NCBI GenBank assembly: GCA_910586095.1
Contig: CAJUHQ010000083.1
Span: 1 to 16,320 of the forward strand
Direction: 5' to 3'
Origin: an uncultured Lachnospiraceae bacterium
GTDB taxonomy: Bacteria > Bacillota > Clostridia > Lachnospirales > Lachnospiraceae
DNA length: 16,320 bases
The translations under genes and the position numbers were made by a program. The first letter of the stretch is position 1, and the number at the start of each line of letters is the position of its first letter. Shown here piece after piece: positions 15,896 to 16,320 of this stretch. Below the pieces are notes generated by a model that saw only the letters and a list, made by a program, of their open reading frames with translations, had not been told where the DNA came from and searched no databases.

Positions 15896-15936
15896 TTTAA
15901 TCTCAGTTAAGACTTGGAAAAATATTTTTTTAATAA

Positions 15937-15999
15937 TCAGCGCAAGCTAATAAGACAATGAAAAAATTTAGCTTGGAGCATATTGAAAACGATTTTCAT
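15937..15999 (-). CDS. Possible 20-codon leader ORF
   Basis: On the minus strand AAGGAGG is followed 3 nt later by ATG and a 20-residue frame, MKIVFNMLQAKFFHCLISLR, ending in TGA. Spacing is short but the site is strong. A possible promoter, TTGCAT-17-TAATAA with a TGC extension, lies around 16047-16075. The ribosome site and start codon fall in a strong hairpin (15975-16007). No larger gene follows on this strand before 15322, so if real this is an isolated small peptide or a remnant of a leader. Confidence is low. Confidence 0.25.
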   Translation of the reverse strand: MKIVFNMLQAKFFHCLISLR

Positions 16000-16007
16000 A
16001 TTCCTCC
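15975..16007 (-). promoter_or_regulatory. Hairpin masking a ribosome binding site
   Basis: On the minus strand GGAG-ga-ATATGAAAA-tcg-TTTTCaATAT-g-CTCC forms a stem of about 13 pairs with a 3-nt loop, a one-base bulge and a small internal loop. It would bury the GGAGG and ATG of the 20-codon frame. A second stem CAAGCTAA/TTAGCTTG (15943-15950, 15968-15975) follows directly. The centre TGAAAACGATTTTCA (15984-15998) also matches 12 of 15 bases of the 7-1-7 Fur box. Confidence 0.45.
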
Positions 16008-16081
16008 TTTCTGTACAAGATTTGCTCTTAAGACACCTTACACAAGCATTATTAGCATATACCCAAAAATTATGCAAATTG

Positions 16082-16153
16082 AAATGTAAAAATTCATCTA
16101 AAATGTAAAAATTAATACAAGTTTTTTAGAAAAACGTCTGTTATTTTTACATT
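16082..16153. repeat. AATGTAAAAAT repeats, two direct and one inverted
   Basis: AAATGTAAAAATT occurs at 16082-16094 and 16101-16113, a 19-bp period. The core AATGTAAAAAT recurs inverted as ATTTTTACATT at 16143-16153. An imperfect copy AATGTAAAAAA appears inverted near 15387-15397. They are AT-rich, so some chance similarity is possible. Confidence 0.45.
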
Positions 16154-16208
16154 ATAGACGATATACACAATAGATAGACTATTTTCGACAATCTTATACA
16201 AAACTCTT

Positions 16209-16314
16209 TTTACTATGAAAGTCTTCAAATCCTTGCTGTAGGTCTGCGCACGTGCTGCGCTGACCGTATGGCGCCAAAATGCCTGCTTTTGGCATTTTGT
16301 GTGATTCATAGTAA
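16209..16314. repeat. Nested three-stem element at the right edge
   Basis: Outer arms TTTACTATGAA (16209-16219) and TTCATAGTAAA (16304-16314) are perfect complements. Inside lie GGTCTGCGCA-cgtgc-TGCGCTGACC (10-bp arms, one mismatch, 16241-16265) and CAAAATGCC-tgctttt-GGCATTTTG (9-bp arms, 16275-16299). The interior is more GC-rich than its surroundings. A frame on the minus strand (16309-16112) begins within it, after AGGGG, with MNHTKCQKQAFWRHTV; peptides like this are, as I recall, annotated repeatedly in Lachnospiraceae genomes, which suggests a dispersed repeat rather than a gene. Confidence 0.55.
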
Positions 16315-16320
16315 ACCCCT

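Larger units (their letters stand above)
15322..16320. other. About 1 kb without a convincing gene
   Basis: Short open frames here (for example 15623-15817 plus, 15556-15774 minus) lack good ribosome sites and have unusual, Cys/His-rich composition, so I treat them as noise. The region instead holds operator-like repeats (15846-15895), a ribosome-site-masking hairpin (15975-16007), AATGTAAAAAT repeats (16082-16153) and a nested stem element at the edge (16209-16314), each listed separately. A 10-bp direct repeat ATAAGACAAT occurs near 15824 and near 15951. Confidence 0.5.

Noticed and set aside
16112..16309. 65-residue minus-strand frame beginning MNHTKCQKQAF
   Set aside because: It has a fair AGGGG site, but its first third lies inside the nested inverted-repeat element and the rest is low-complexity AT-rich sequence. 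A repeat element explains it better.

Overview
The window is AT-rich DNA from a low-GC, Gram-positive anaerobe, most likely a Clostridia member of the Lachnospiraceae type. This is inferred from the strong GGAGG ribosome binding sites, lipoproteins with classical lipoboxes, a YbhJ-type aconitase-family hydratase, SH3/GH18 cell-wall proteins and a zinc transporter receptor of clostridial style. No species can be named from the sequence alone. I see no tRNA, rRNA, CRISPR array, transposase or phage gene.

Layout, left to right. The first 337 bases are a non-coding gap with hairpins; a minus-strand gene probably starts just off the left edge. An aconitase-superfamily hydratase (minus) follows, then a divergent two-TM membrane protein (plus). 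Next is a minus-strand NitT/TauT-type ABC importer: lipoprotein receptor, permease, ATPase. It is preceded on the same strand by a membrane-anchored M15 D,D- or L,D-peptidase. A tiny two-TM protein (plus) lies divergent to that peptidase. A TPR protein whose N-terminal half resembles SUKH/SMI1 (minus) is divergent from a 322-residue helical protein (plus) that looks like a duplicated FliD C-terminal module and ends in a perfect bidirectional terminator. A compact zinc/manganese ABC importer operon (minus; receptor, ATPase, permease) follows, with a consensus promoter. Then comes a membrane-anchored SH3-GH18 glycosidase (minus) with its own promoter and terminator. The last 1 kb has no convincing gene but is dense in inverted and direct repeats.

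The coding genes are mostly housekeeping: two nutrient importers, two cell-wall enzymes and one metabolic hydratase. The less ordinary parts are the FliD-like/SUKH-TPR divergent pair, the non-consensus inverted repeat at the zinc operon start site, a 19-nt hairpin repeated beside two unrelated genes, and the structured right-hand kilobase (operator-like 20-bp-spaced repeats, a ribosome-site-masking hairpin and a nested three-stem element at the edge). No clear new defence or mobile system is visible. All structure and motif statements come from reading by eye, without folding or database searches.
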